NCBI RefSeq assembly: GCF_019175285.1
Contig: NC_056522.1
Coordinates: forward strand, 64,814,964-64,878,963
DNA: 64,000 bases
Direction of reading: 5' to 3'
From: Sceloporus undulatus
Taxonomy: Eukaryota; Chordata; Lepidosauria; Squamata; Phrynosomatidae
Below are positions 34,660 to 54,690 of this stretch, in pieces (positions within the stretch are counted from its first letter, which is position 1; each line of letters starts with the position of its first letter). The translations under genes were made by a program, and so were the position numbers. The notes under the pieces are model-generated. The model had not been told where the DNA came from, made no database searches, and worked only from the letters and a program-made list of their open reading frames with translations.

Positions 34660-44009
<9,350 letters not shown>

Positions 44010-44310
44010 ACATCTGGGCTGTGATTCACACAACTGGCTTGAAGATGAAAAGTGCTCTGTCTGATGTGGGCTCTCCTGAAAGATTGATGGTCAAGGCGTT
44101 GGCAGGACCCAACCCAAGAACCAAGTGGTGGAAGAAACTATTCTAAGCAAATGACCTGGATCTATATTTTTTATCTGGCTGTTAGTCACCCATGGAAGGT
44201 AGCAGGGGTATGCTTCAGTGTTAAAACAAATTTAAATTATGTATCTGCTTTTTAAAGTATTATTGAAGATAGGTGTGCATGAGAAGCAAATAAAGGGATT
44301 TTAAGACCAG
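44010..44310 (+). other. MAP1LC3C 3' UTR
   Basis: No further frame. It ends after the AATAAA at 44289-44294, so the 3' UTR is about 300 nt. Confidence 0.7.
44289..44294 (+). terminator. Polyadenylation signal of MAP1LC3C
   Basis: AATAAA, the first canonical signal after the stop codon, 280 nt downstream of it. Confidence 0.7.
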
Positions 44311-45448
44311 GTATAGTAACCTGGGCAGGAATTGTCTGCTTAGCAGCTGAGAATTGGTGAGCACTAGAGACTTGCACACTGCTTGGTAGTTAAACAGAGC
44401 TGTAGTTCATTCTTTTATGAACTTGCTTTTGTTAAAACCTTGTTCAGCCTTCCTCTGAGAGGAATACCACCAGGAGGTGGGGTTACGTTCTAAAATGTAC
44501 ATCAAGAGATGGAAACTGTGCCAGGTCTTTTGCAAGAAACAAAAAGTGGCCAGAAATTGATTTCTAATTTTTAAAAAATATGTATTTTCTGCTGACAAAA
44601 AGTAGTGCTCCCCCCGTAACCATCCTGGAAGAAAGGTGGAGTATAAATTCCATAAATAAAATTGATAAATAAAGAAGTAACAAATTGAAAAGGTGGGTTC
44701 CAGCCCCTGGGGTTTTCCAAGAGAGACAATTCAATTTTGCTTAGGCAGGAGTGAATTGGGGCCCAGAAAAAAGACAAGGCCGCATTTTGCTGACTGCTGC
44801 TTTAGAGCAAAAGAACCTTTACTCCCACAAACATGAACATGCTTGCTTTCCCCTAAACATGACATCTATATGGAAGTAAATCTTTTGAAGGGAGCTTCTC
44901 CTGCGGAATGTAATAGGTCTTCTTCAAGCACACTTTGCATGTGGACCCCAATGAGATCAATCTGGAAAAAAAATCTGTATTAGATTGAAATCAGCAGATG
45001 GGGTGTTCCTGATCACAGCTCCCTCAGTGGAGCTGTGGTCAGAGTACAAATACATATGTGGCATCTTGCAATAGTTTAAACTGGGAGTAAGTAGAAGGAT
45101 AGCTAACCTTTAGCACTGAGGCAGCAAGCCTTGAAGCGCTAACAGAAGCTTTATCAGGATGCTATGTTCTTGCTCTTTGAACTCTGCTCTGAGCTTTATC
45201 TTAATATCTGTCAGAGATAAGACAACTGTATAAAAGTAAACTGTTGTTTTTTTTTTAATTTCCCTATTGTAGCTCACAAAGTGCAAGAGGATTAAAAGTT
45301 ACTTAGCCTGAAATTTAGGCTTTAAGCCCTGTTGATCAAATTGACATTCTGAAACTATAGTACCCCATTGTCTCTGACCATTGGCTATGTTGGCTAGGAG
45401 TGAAGGGAGATGAAAGTCAAAACATCTTGGGGGACCTGGGTTAAGAAC
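44311..45448. other. Intergenic, nothing recognised
   Basis: A worn LINE-like tail may lie near 44625-44670 (ggaagaaaggtggagtataa). No exon seen. Confidence 0.4.
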
Positions 45449-45776
45449 AAATCCCTCAACTACCCTGATTTGGTAGGAACAGTCCCAATTAATCCTTTGT
45501 TTCTCTCTCCTCCCATTATCCCCTGTGTGCTCAACTTTACTTCAACTGCTGCAAACTGGGTTCAGAGTACAAAAGTAGTTTGTACTCAGTTAATTCAACA
45601 TTGGGTAGTGGAGATGGGGTGAAATCTTATTCCCAGTAGGCCCAGGCAAAAGCAAGCTGCTGCAGCCTCTCTCAATTTGTCTATTTTTCTTAATAACTTT
45701 TGCCATCTTGACCATGCTTTGAAATTGCTTGGCCACATGTGTCCTGGTTTTCATTTGGGAAAGATTGGAGGGTATG
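45449..45776 (+). mobile_element. MITE family 'CATACCYTCCAAC', copy 3
   Basis: Ends atccctcaactaccctgatt and gattggagggtatg are worn; the interior (aactgctgcaaactgggttc, aaaagtagtttgtactcagt, cttttgccatcttgaccatg) matches the other two copies. Confidence 0.65.
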
Positions 45777-45969
45777 CTAGGATCTGCTGAAAAGAACTAC
45801 ATTTGAAAACATCTTAAATCATTTTATTTTTTTAAAAAATTCTACCAGTTGTGTATCTCAAAACCACTCTTCTTTGCCATCTTTTTTGAATGACCTTTCA
45901 TTTCTCTGTATTTTAGGAATGTGCTGTGCTAGTTTGCAAACTGATATGCATTCCTGCTTGGAAAGAAAA
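45777..45969. other. Spacer, nothing recognised
   Basis: About 190 bp of unassigned AT-rich sequence. Confidence 0.4.
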
Positions 45970-46813
45970 CCATGTTAGGAGTAAGCACTGTCTAGTCTAC
46001 TGTAATGATTCTGTCTGCAGCTGGTGTGTGTGTGTGTTTCTGTATCACATTTATTTTCTTGGATGTTGGCTTGAGTGAGGGTGGCAGAAACCCTTTTAAT
46101 TCAAATAAGTAAGTTTAGTCATCATGCAGTTTAAAGCAACACCTGTTTGGCAAGTGTGAGGAATGGGTGAGGATGTAAATTTGGTGGCAATGAGCTGATC
46201 TAAGATGGAGAAATGCAATGCATGATGGGGAAAGCTGTCTGGCAAGCGAGGCGAGGATTTTTTGAGAACTGCTGATGTGGTGATAGATGGCGTGTCCAAA
46301 ACTTTGGATGTAGCTGCTTATCCGTAAAGAAGAAGATATCCAGGACTGTACAAACAGCCTGGATAGAAACAAAGACTGATAAGGAAGAGACTGCAAAGAA
46401 CTGTTCAATCTGAAGTGTTAGTCAGCGTCAAAGGAAGAGGTCCTCACGTAAAGACAGCAGGATGGAGGACATGGTAAAGCCTTAAAAGAGAGACTTTTCC
46501 AAATCAAAGGTGTGCTCTGGACCCGCGGAAACAGAGCTCCCACGCCTTCATGAAGACAACTGATCAACGCCTTCAGTGAAGTGCCATCTGTGTGTGTGAG
46601 TATTGTGTGAATGGTGTGTGTGAGAGCTCTCTTGGTACTTGTATTTGTCTATGTCTGTGTATTTCAATAAATGTTACATGTATAGTGTCTAAAACCAAAT
46701 TTGGTGTCTCTTTGTCTGTGTCAGCCCTGCTGTGGATAAGTTTACTGGGAGGGAGATTTCCACTACACGTTCTCAGGATAAACAGGTTGCCCTTAAAATC
46801 TGGGCATAACACA
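45970..46813 (+). repeat. Possible solo LTR of an LTR retroelement
   Basis: The block begins tgttaggagtaagc, has an AATAAA signal near 46667, a GT-rich stretch after it, and ends gggcataaca, in the style of an LTR with TG...CA ends. No internal region, primer-binding site or second copy is seen, and the flanks do not show a clear target duplication. It looks like a fossil solo LTR. A terminal exon of an unknown transcript is an alternative. Confidence 0.3.
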
Positions 46814-47544
46814 AGAAGAACACACAGTGGCACTGGAATAGCCTCAAGAATATAGGCAAAAGATGCAGCTCAGAAAAGCTGGAGAATGCATTACACCCCA
46901 GGTGACAGTTCTGTCAGGAAAAAATGGTGCTCCTCAGCACTGAATGGGGATGGCCTGGGGCTGGGCTTTGGTGTGCGATAAAATCCATTTTTTCTTGGTC
47001 ACGTGCAGCCACGAACATTCCCTTCCTGTGCCCATAATGGGGGAAAAACGGGTGCAATAAACTTCTTAGTCATGTTTGGAGTAGATCTGTTGAAATGAAT
47101 GGCACTTCGGTTAGTTATGATTAATTTGGATTAATCTGCACAGGCCAGCTTTAAGAATAACTAATGTCAGGATCCTATACAATGTGGATGGGCAGAGGTA
47201 ACTATGGTGGTCCATAGAATGTGCATCACACCAGATTGGAAGCTTCTGTGCCTAAGAAGAGGGGTGTCTTCAATAACAAAATTGGCAACAATGAATGGGC
47301 TTCATTAAAAGATGGGCTTTTTCTCTATGACAAATGGCTTCAGGAGAGTATGACTGTGTTCCTAGATTTTCTGACTGGTTTAGCAATGACAAAGTCCTGC
47401 AGTATCATAAACTTTGAGCTTATACACCCTTCCAAATATGACTTGAGTGCAATTCCCAGCATACATTATCATTGGCTATGCCAGCTGGGGATTTATTAAG
47501 CTGTGGGTTAATAACACTCCATGTTTCCTGTCCTTGCCCTAGAG
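46814..47544. other. Intergenic, nothing recognised
   Basis: The frame at 47221-47499 (+) stays open for 92 codons but has no domain I recognise. Confidence 0.4.
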
Positions 47545-47930
47545 CAGGGATGGTCAGTTGTGGTGGGTCTAGGGGCCAATTTTCTCCTGCAGAATCTTTT
47601 CAGGGGCCACATGGAGTGCCAAAAATGCTCCTCAAAAAGAAAAACAAACAAACCAACAAACCAGAAGTGGGCATAAGCTCATGTTAGGTTTTCAAAAATG
47701 GCCAGGCTGGTGTGTGTTTGTGTGTGTGCGCGCGTGCACTTTGGTATCAAATAGTGCAATGGACAGCAGTTATGTATTTAAAAGGTAAATTCCCATTCGT
47801 AGAGGCTTCCACATGTGTGGATAAACTCTTTTGGAGGACCACAACAAGGTCATGGGGGAATCTGGAGGGGTGTAAAGCAGCCCTGGAGAGCCTCATGTGG
47901 CCTTAGGATCACACTTTGCCCACCCCTTGG
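47545..47930. mobile_element. Possible hAT-type MITE, worn
   Basis: It opens cagggatggtcagttgtgg and closes acactttgcccaccccttg, inverted over the CAGGGGTGGGCAA-type terminus of Charlie-like elements. Internal tttcaggggccacatggagt fits. A similar left end lies near 50318. No clean 8-bp duplication was found. A GT/CG run is at 47709-47735. Confidence 0.45.
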
Positions 47931-49504
47931 TCCTCATTTGGTATCCTTTGCAACCAAGAAGAATTGCTTGGGAGACAAATGGCATGTCAAGAATAGGAAG
48001 CGGAAAACAGGTGAGCTATTGTGCCAAATTGGCAATTGCACTGTCTTCTTCATCTTAACCAGTAATCTAGGATTAATTGGCAATTGGAGACATTAAAAAG
48101 CACAGGTTAAGCACTCAAAGCTTCACAAAGTGAATAAAGAGTTACTGAGGAATCACCATGGCTTTGTGCATGTTTTACGAGGGTTGGAGTTCCACATAAC
48201 ATCATTTGTAATTTCCCATGTTGCCTCCATCCCTTTTCTTTACCAGAAAAAAGTCCAACCTTTTTTAGGAACTGAGGTCTTGTCAAAATCTCCACAATCT
48301 CTGGAAGTGTAGATGCCCCCAACACTAGTCTTCCATCCATTGTTAGAAGTTGGTTGTTTTTTTATAGGGCAAGGACCTGCTGGATAGGCAATCCATTCAC
48401 AGCTCAGTCAATATTCAGAATTACCTTCAGGATGGTCACCATTTTTATCATCTGTTATTTTTTGCACTTTTCTGACTACTCATAAATACAGAAAAACAAC
48501 AGTAAGATAAATTATGGTATGTCCCCAGCCCGATGTTATCATTTTGTTAAAATGGTTAATTTTTTAAAAAGCAGATATTACAGTATAGGGGTATAGAACA
48601 ATAACATTTTCTTTTAACCAGCTTCACTTTTTTATTATTTTTGGATATTTGCAGTATATCTGGAAGATTGTTTTGTTTCTGCCTAAAAAGCTGATTAAAT
48701 GAATAAATGGAAAATAAAAATAGGGCATGGCAGAGAGTATTACTAAACTGTGGTTGGTTTGCCTATCTGCTCTTCAGAATGAAATCACCAAACACCTCTT
48801 TGAAAAAATATTGTGATAAGAACTTTTACTGTTGTGGATAAAACACAGAGAGATGTACAGATTGGAAGTGCTTAGTATCCCCAGAACAGGTGGAAAGTCA
48901 GATTTATTTCTTCTAACAGCATCCAGAAGAAGAGTAACTATCTGTTTATACTGGGTGTTTCCAGGCAGATGGCTCCCAAAATGAATCTTAAAATAACAAA
49001 AAAAGCAAAAGCTCAATTGGTATGAAGAATCGAAGTCCCAACCCGAAGCAACCTGAAGCACTGAATAAATGCTAATATTTCCTTGAGAAATCTGAGGTTT
49101 CTACCTTTTGGAGAGATTAGAAGTCCACAAAGGCAATCTAAAACTATCATGTACATTACCCAAGAAAACTAGAATTACTACTAAAGTGGTTGGAGTTAGA
49201 CACTACGGTATGTGAACATGGGCTTTGACTTTCTTCAGATAATACTTAACACTTGCAGCAGGATAGTCAACATGATGCACTGAACTACAACTTCAATACA
49301 CCCCAACAAGTGGAGTTGTGATGAGTGTTGTATTGCAAACCATGGAAATCACCAGGTTGCCTATAGTTGGACAGTAGTTTTAAGCACTCAGAGCACTTTG
49401 AACATATTTTCTGGCATCTTTTTGGTTGGTCCTAACTAAATTAGCTATTCAATCAATTGTTGAATGGTGATTCAATATATTGATAAATCCCAGTCATTGA
49501 ATGG
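47931..49504. other. Intergenic, nothing recognised
   Basis: A strong donor-like site (aaacaggtgagc, near 48005-48016) occurs but I find no matching exon. Otherwise unassigned. Confidence 0.4.
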
Positions 49505-49631
49505 GTCTACTCTAGTCAGATTAACAACAGGACTAACAAAAGGATTTAGGTCATTACCTAGTTGTAATGTGTAATAACATTGCAACTAGGCAGTGGCCTA
49601 AATTCTTTTGTTAGTCCTGACTAGAGTAGAC
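49505..49631. mobile_element. Fold-back element, 127 bp
   Basis: Left arm gtctactctagtcag ... aggactaacaaaaggattta pairs with right arm aaattcttttgttagtcctg, actagagtagac; the inner arms are acctagttgtaatg and acattgcaactagg around a 7-base centre. Confidence 0.82.
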
Positions 49632-49647
49632 AACCCTAAACAGAAAG

Positions 49648-49728
49648 AATCATAGAGTTGAAAGAGACCTCAAGGGCCATCCAGTCTAATCCCCTCTCAT
49701 GCAGGAACTCCCAATCAAAACCAGTATT
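49648..49728 (-). mobile_element. CR1 LINE terminus, 80 bp
   Basis: gaatcatagagttgaaagag then acctcaagggccatccagtc is the inverted CR1 3' UTR. Only the terminus was inserted or survives. Confidence 0.85.
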
Positions 49729-51288
49729 CTTAGTCCCTTATAATATATACATGGTAGAAATGAGAGGGGGTGTGGTTTGCTTAAAACCATCTAATAGCAG
49801 AGGGGAGATTTGAACCTCTATATACCCTAAAGGGACCAGGTCCTATCTGATTTTGGAAGCTATGCAGGTGTCTTATTTCTTGGTTTTTTCTTACTCTTTT
49901 TTTTTCAGGGACAGAGGTGGGAATGATTCAATGACCAAACCACCACCAGTTCTGGGGTTGGAGAGTTGTAGGGACTATTTAGAGGAATGGCTGAAAAATT
50001 AGGGTATTTGGGATTTTCTAGATCTACAGCTTCTCCCAGCACACCCTCAAAAGCCCTGTTTGGACTTCCACCACTGGTAAAACACCACTACAGGACTATC
50101 ATTTAGCTTTTCATCATTGTAATCATCATCATCATCACTAGCACCCCCACCATCACCAGCATCACCATCACCACCATGACCTCCCTCTCTGATGGTACAG
50201 CAGTTGTTTCCCTGTTCCCTATGGTGCTTCAGTCACCCTCCAACAGAGTATAACCTTGATTCCATAACTTAGTTTTATATGAGCATGCTACTGGCTTTTG
50301 GAACACCTTAACACATAGGTGGGTAAATTGTGGCCCACAGGCTGTCTGCAACACATAAACCTGTTTTGTGGCTCTTGAAACTCACAGGCTTGAAGCCCTT
50401 CAATTCCTCCCTCCATTAAAAAAATAATATATAGCATAATTTGTAAACAATTCCCTCCAGACCCACAGAACCCCCCCCCCAACATGTCAAAAACCTGTAA
50501 ACTACCCCCACCTCACAAGCATCCCCAAACCCCATATTGCCCCCAATATCTTCATCTTCCTCTGTAGCGCTTCTCAGAATGATGACAGGAGGTGTCACCA
50601 TTTTGAAAGGGGCTGCTCTGTTTGCTGGTGGGGGGGGGAATCTTGTGAAAAATAGTCCCCCATGCTTTTCTCTCCCCTGCATTTGTAGATGGTTAACATG
50701 ATTGTATTGCAGTGGAATAATCTCCTCCTCCTTCCAATCCATTTTGAGAGAACTCAACCCTAAAAGGGAGACTAAAAATACTTTTGCTGTGCTACCTAAC
50801 TGGAACTTGCCTGAAGAATTTCAAAGTTGCTTTTATTTTTGCTTTTATTTTATTTTTATTTTTTGCACAAAATTCCTCCTCTGCCAATCTCTTGCAAGTA
50901 ATACTAATATTGTCCAAAACTGAATTACAGACAGCTTGTGTAATAATATCAGGAAAGTATACAGTTGGTTCCCTAAACATAAATAATACAGTGAAGGAAT
51001 CCACGAGGGAGTCATGAATTAGGGTTAGATTGTTTTCCTTTTAAATGCTCATCTCTCTGAATAAAGTTCAGTAGGACAGACTTTAAAACCTTTCCCCTTC
51101 TTGGGTCTGGACAGAAACTTTTATGGGTTTACAAACTGAATTAAGAGTTCTGTTGAATTAAACGAAGACTGTTTCCCTTTCCCTTTAATCACATCATATC
51201 ATTCCAGAACCCATGTGCCAAAGAAAACCATACGTTTTCTATAATATTTGTGTCTATTTGCTTACATTACCAACTCATTTGAGATCTG
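49729..51288. other. Intergenic with simple repeats
   Basis: Contains an impure (CAT)n/(CAC)n tract at 50112-50180 and C- or G-runs near 50467 and 50628. A strong acceptor-like tract (ttactctttttttttcag, 49891-49908) is followed by an open frame of about 30 codons to a stop, without any recognisable domain. Confidence 0.4.
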
Positions 51289-51606
51289 GTGCTGCAGAAG
51301 AGTTCTGTGGACAGCTAAAAAGACAAATGAGACCTAGAGCAAACCAAGCCTGAACGCTTCCGAGATGCTAAGATGACTAAACTGAGACTGTTGTACTTTA
51401 ACCATATCATGGAAAGTCATGACTCACAAGAAAAGCCAATAATGCTTGGTAAAGTGAAGGGCACTAGGAAAAGAGAAAGAATAGATGGACAGACTCAAAT
51501 ATGCCACAGCTGTGAATCTGCAAGACCTGAGCATAGGTGTTGATGATAGGGTGACTTGGAAGTTCTTATACATAGGATTACCATGAAGTCAATTTGACTG
51601 TTAAGT
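51289..51606 (+). mobile_element. Bov-B (RTE) LINE 3' end
   Basis: The blocks tggtgctgcagaagagttct, ctagagcaaaccaagcctga, gactcacaagaaaagccaat and ttataggattaccatgaagt-like sequence (about 51570) match the last part of the RTE-type Bov-B ORF and its 3' UTR, ending tcaatttgactgtta. The many SINEs here share this tail, which fits Bov-B having driven their spread. It is 5'-truncated and interrupted by stops. Confidence 0.8.
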
Positions 51607-51666
51607 TCAAGTTTGGTTTAATGAATGATTATTTTATATTATATGCCTGAGTTCTGAGAACACTAA

Positions 51667-51996
51667 GGCGGGATACAAACCGCCATATACTACGTATAGG
51701 ATACGTACTAGGGTTAGGAAGGGGCGGTGCTTCCGCACCCCCCTAACCCTAGTACGTATCCTATACGTACAAGATAGTGGCGCCCCTTCTACATCCAGAC
51801 GTGTCGCGGCGCCTATGACGTCGCGAGTCCGCGCCAGGCGCCTCGCGACGTCATAGAGGCGCCGCAAGAAGAAGCTCCGAAATGGAGCTTCTTTTTTGCT
51901 CCGCGCGGGAGCCGCGCGGTTTGGCTGCTGCGGCTCCCGCGCGGAGCAAATGGCGGCGGCGGGGGAGCGCTGCAAAGCGGCGGTTTGTACCCCGCC
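51667..51996. mobile_element. GC-rich fold-back element made of four hairpins
   Basis: Outer ends ggcgggatacaaaccgcc (51667-51684) and ggcggtttgtaccccgcc (51979-51996) are inverted with one mismatch. Inside are four hairpins in series: tacgtataggatacgtacta / tagtacgtatcctatacgta; ctatgacgtcgcgag / ctcgcgacgtcatag; gaagctcc / ggagcttc; and gctccgcgcgggagccgc / gcggctcccgcgcggagc. It is about 60% GC and keeps many CpGs, unlike its AT-rich surroundings, which points to a recent insertion. No transposase. Frames on both strands (51634-52229) are shadows. The superfamily is not known to me. Confidence 0.8.
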
Positions 51997-52058
51997 ACAG
52001 TATGATATCATTTATCTTGGGTCCAGACATATTGTCTGTGGTGGCAGCAGTATTAATA

Positions 52059-52245
52059 CAGTGGGCCCCTGGTATCCACCAAGGTTTGGTTCCAGAACCT
52101 CCCTTGGATACGCAAATCTGTGGATGTTCAAGTCCCATGATATACAATTGTGTGATAAAATTGTGTCATTTATATAAAATGGCAAAATTAAGATTTGATT
52201 TTTGGATTTTTTTTAAAAAATACTTTTAGTCGTGGAAGGTTGAAT
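52059..52245 (+). mobile_element. Pogo/Tigger-like MITE, third copy
   Basis: Begins at TA then cagtgggcccctggtatcca and continues ttggttccagaacctcccttggat-like and tataaaatggcaaaattaag; the right terminus is missing. Confidence 0.7.
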
Positions 52246-52496
52246 TCGTGCTGCATGATGGGGTGAGCACCTGTCACTAGCTTCTGCCAACCTAGCACTT
52301 CAAAAGCATGCAAATACAAGTACTGTAGATAAATAGGCACCACTTCAGTGGGAAGGTAAGTGTTCGGTGTAGACATGCTGGCCTCATGACACCACTGGCT
52401 CTTCTGCTTAGTAATGGAGATGAGCACAGCTCTCTACAGTCAGTTACTACTAGACATTCATGTCAAGGGAGCACCTTTACCTTTACCTTTATACAT
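52246..52496 (+). repeat. Dispersed repeat ending in (CCTTTA)n
   Basis: Blocks gataaataggcaccacttca then gtgggaaggtaagtg, catgctggcctcatgacacc and the end acctttacctttaccttta match a dispersed reptile repeat that I recognise by sequence but cannot name. The donor-like ggtaagtg at 52355 belongs to it. Confidence 0.55.
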
Positions 52497-52865
52497 CTCA
52501 TTGGCTTTAATGAATGTGTGATCCCAACAGCATTAATTTCAAGGAGCTTTTTAGCAATCCAAAGCAAGGAATAAAATAATTTTTGCTGAGCTGTATGAAG
52601 CTGTTAATATTTTACACAGTAATTGCTTATATAGCAGGTTTATGAGTGACACAAGATATCTAATCTCTTCTAAGCGAACCATTTTAAAACTTGTCTAGTA
52701 CTATTCCACAGTTTACAGTGGATGGATCTGTTAGCCTTTGAACAAATTGGCAATACAGTCCTGATGTTTCAAGCACAGTTGCAAACCCATCACCATTCCT
52801 CTTTCATCTCTCTATTTTTTTAAAATCATCTCCACCTTGTGACCCCCAAATTTCTAACATTGCAG
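52497..52865. other. Intergenic or intronic, nothing recognised
   Basis: Ends with a branch-point-like ctaac and acceptor tttctaacattgcag (to 52865), the start of the candidate exon that follows. Confidence 0.4.
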
Positions 52866-52961
52866 GACCTTAAAACTTTAGCTGAGCATTTAGGAATACA
52901 GTTTAAGTATCCAAAGAAAAGGGGCCGGCAAAGTGACCAAGAGAATGCAAAAGGAACAAAT
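52866..52961 (+). CDS. Candidate internal exon of an unidentified gene
   Basis: A 96-nt stretch between a good acceptor (ctaacattgcag) and a good donor (aat|gtaaga at 52962). Only one frame is open and it reads DLKTLAEHLGIQFKYPKKRG then RQSDQENAKGTN. The first half could form a helix; PKKRGR looks like a nuclear localisation or AT-hook-like basic patch. It joins in phase to a terminal exon at 53432. I do not recognise the protein and found no upstream exons between MAP1LC3C and here. The human interval between the same two genes holds only BECN2, which this is not. A chance splice-site pair remains possible. Confidence 0.35.
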
Positions 52962-53266
52962 GTAAGACTTCTAGATTGTCTCACTGTTGGTAATGCTAGG
53001 AATATGGGAACTGAAGGGAAAGTTCATTTGGGAATCCAAATTCTTGTTTGGGAAAAATAAACTCAAAATGCCCTCATTTCCCATCCTCTGGGTAGCAGTT
53101 CTCAATGCAAGCTAAAAAAAAAAAAATCTTGAAATGCCCACTTGCCCATTTTTTCCACTTAGGGGGAAGAAATATATATTATAATGTGTTCATTGCCTTT
53201 ATGGAGGAATGAAGATGCACATGTTCAGGACCTAATTGTACATTGCAAGTTCAAATTGCATCTCAA

Positions 53267-53302
<36 letters not shown>
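53267..53302 (+). repeat. (CA)n microsatellite
   Basis: About 18 CA units in the putative intron between the two candidate exons. Confidence 0.94.
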
Positions 53303-53305
<3 letters not shown>

Positions 53306-53431
53306 TTTATACTCAAGAAAAATGTTAAGTACATTTTAATCCCATATTTCCCTTGATCACTGTGACAGTACATCTTTAATAATATCCTACTGAAACCTGA
53401 ACACTGACTGTATATTTGTTTTCTTCACCAG

Positions 53432-53464
53432 CCTAATAAGAAAGGGCATCTAACCAATACCTGA
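53432..53464 (+). CDS. Candidate terminal exon of the unidentified gene
   Basis: After the strong acceptor gtatatttgttttcttcaccag, the frame continues PNKKGHLTNT and stops (TGA, 53462-53464). Joined to 52866-52961 it keeps the frame and the lysine-rich character. The first AATAAA downstream is at about 54300. The join is an inference from phase and splice signals. Confidence 0.3.
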   Translation, partial: PNKKGHLTNT

Positions 53465-54570
53465 GGTTTCAATATGCATTCTGGAATAATTCCCCATGTT
53501 TCCAGGTGTTCAAGCATTTGTTATGAAGCTGAAATGGCTCCAACAGGAAGGAGGAGGAAATACTGGCAGCCTTTGGGGAATCTTGATGTTTGCAGCAGTA
53601 TCAAATCTTTGATGAAAATATGCCAATCACAATGAGAACTGAACATGCTCAATAACCATGAAATGCTACAAGGATGGGGGTGGCATGGTGGAGTCCTGAT
53701 CCGACAGCATTCCACATTTGCAGTGTTTATTGCAAGCCCCCTGGCTTCTGTATTGAATTAAGGCAGATGCTAAGGCTGTTTCTTACCTTCTGCACACCCC
53801 TTTCCCATTGCAAACCCATGAATGTGGTTCCCGTATCATCCCTCCATGCCAAGAAGCATATTCCTGGCAGACTGTATGTCAGACACAGGAAACCAAGAAC
53901 AATTCAGTAATGAACCACAACACCCCTTGAAATTAGATCATGCACAGAGCTTCATGAAAAGGTGGATGTGTTCACTGCAGCTGACCTCTCTGAACTTGCT
54001 TTTTAACCCAAGACAAATATTAATTTGCATTTTGAAACCTTGACCATCACACATGATATTAGACATAACACACTCCGGCTGAGCTGTGATTAAGTTTTTG
54101 GCCCCTTGGTCGATCTTCAGGTTGCTTGGCAACCTGGAAAATCTTTGGAAATTGGTCATTCTTGAAAAGTGCCAGGCTTGCTGTAAAAATTGCATCAGGA
54201 TTGGCCATACAACAATTCTAAGCCATGTACCCCTGCTAGCAATAGAAACAGAAATTCTAAGCAATGTACCCATGCTGGAGAAGCCACATATCTTTTTTGA
54301 ATAAAGCTGACACTTTTAAGACTTTACAACCTTTAATAGAAGACTACAATTTAAAGCTAACTAGATATTTTAAAATGATAAGGTGAAATAAAATTATCCT
54401 CGTATGTGCAAAGAAGAAAGAAAAATATAAAGCAGGTCCTGGAGGCTTTTCTTGCATTTTATTTTTTTTCTTTCCTCCAGATTATATGGTTGTTTTTCAC
54501 CCATCAGTCTCTACTTCTCACAATGGTCCTGTGAGGTTGGTTGAACTGAGAAGCACAGATTAGTCCAAAG
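53465..54570. other. Unassigned, possible 3' UTR then intergenic
   Basis: If the candidate gene is real, its 3' UTR would run to the AATAAA near 54299-54304. A tandem-like pair lies near 54218-54270 (aattctaagccatgtacccc / aattctaagcaatgtaccca). No domain-bearing frame. Confidence 0.4.
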
Positions 54571-54690
54571 CAGGGTGACCAGATGTCTTCCTTTGTCAGG
54601 ACATGTCCTACATTTCAACCTTCCGTCTAGGAGAAATTCCAAAATGTCCTCTATTATGAGCATGACTAAGAAGTCCATTGAGTAGCACCA
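54571..54690 (+). repeat. Dispersed 'gtcctcc' repeat
   Basis: gtgaccagatgtcttccttt, gacatgtcctacatttcaac and ccaaaatgtcctctattatg match 14341-14408 and, inverted, 34255-34390. Confidence 0.55.

Noticed and set aside
47221-47499. 92-codon frame (+)
   Set aside because: Open by chance length only; no domain, no matching splice phase with the candidate exon at 52866, and no family resemblance.
48001-48016. Strong donor-like site aaacaggtgagc as a possible upstream exon of the unidentified gene
   Set aside because: The phase required to join 52866 gives no well-bounded upstream exon with a nearby acceptor, and no recognisable protein.
49891-50001. Acceptor-like tract followed by about 30 open codons (DRGGNDSMTKPPPVLGL...)
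   Set aside because: No partner donor or upstream exon in phase could be found, and the peptide resembles nothing known to me.
51634-52229. Several overlapping frames of 61-125 codons on both strands
   Set aside because: They arise from the GC-rich fold-back element, where stop codons are rare. No conserved domain is present.
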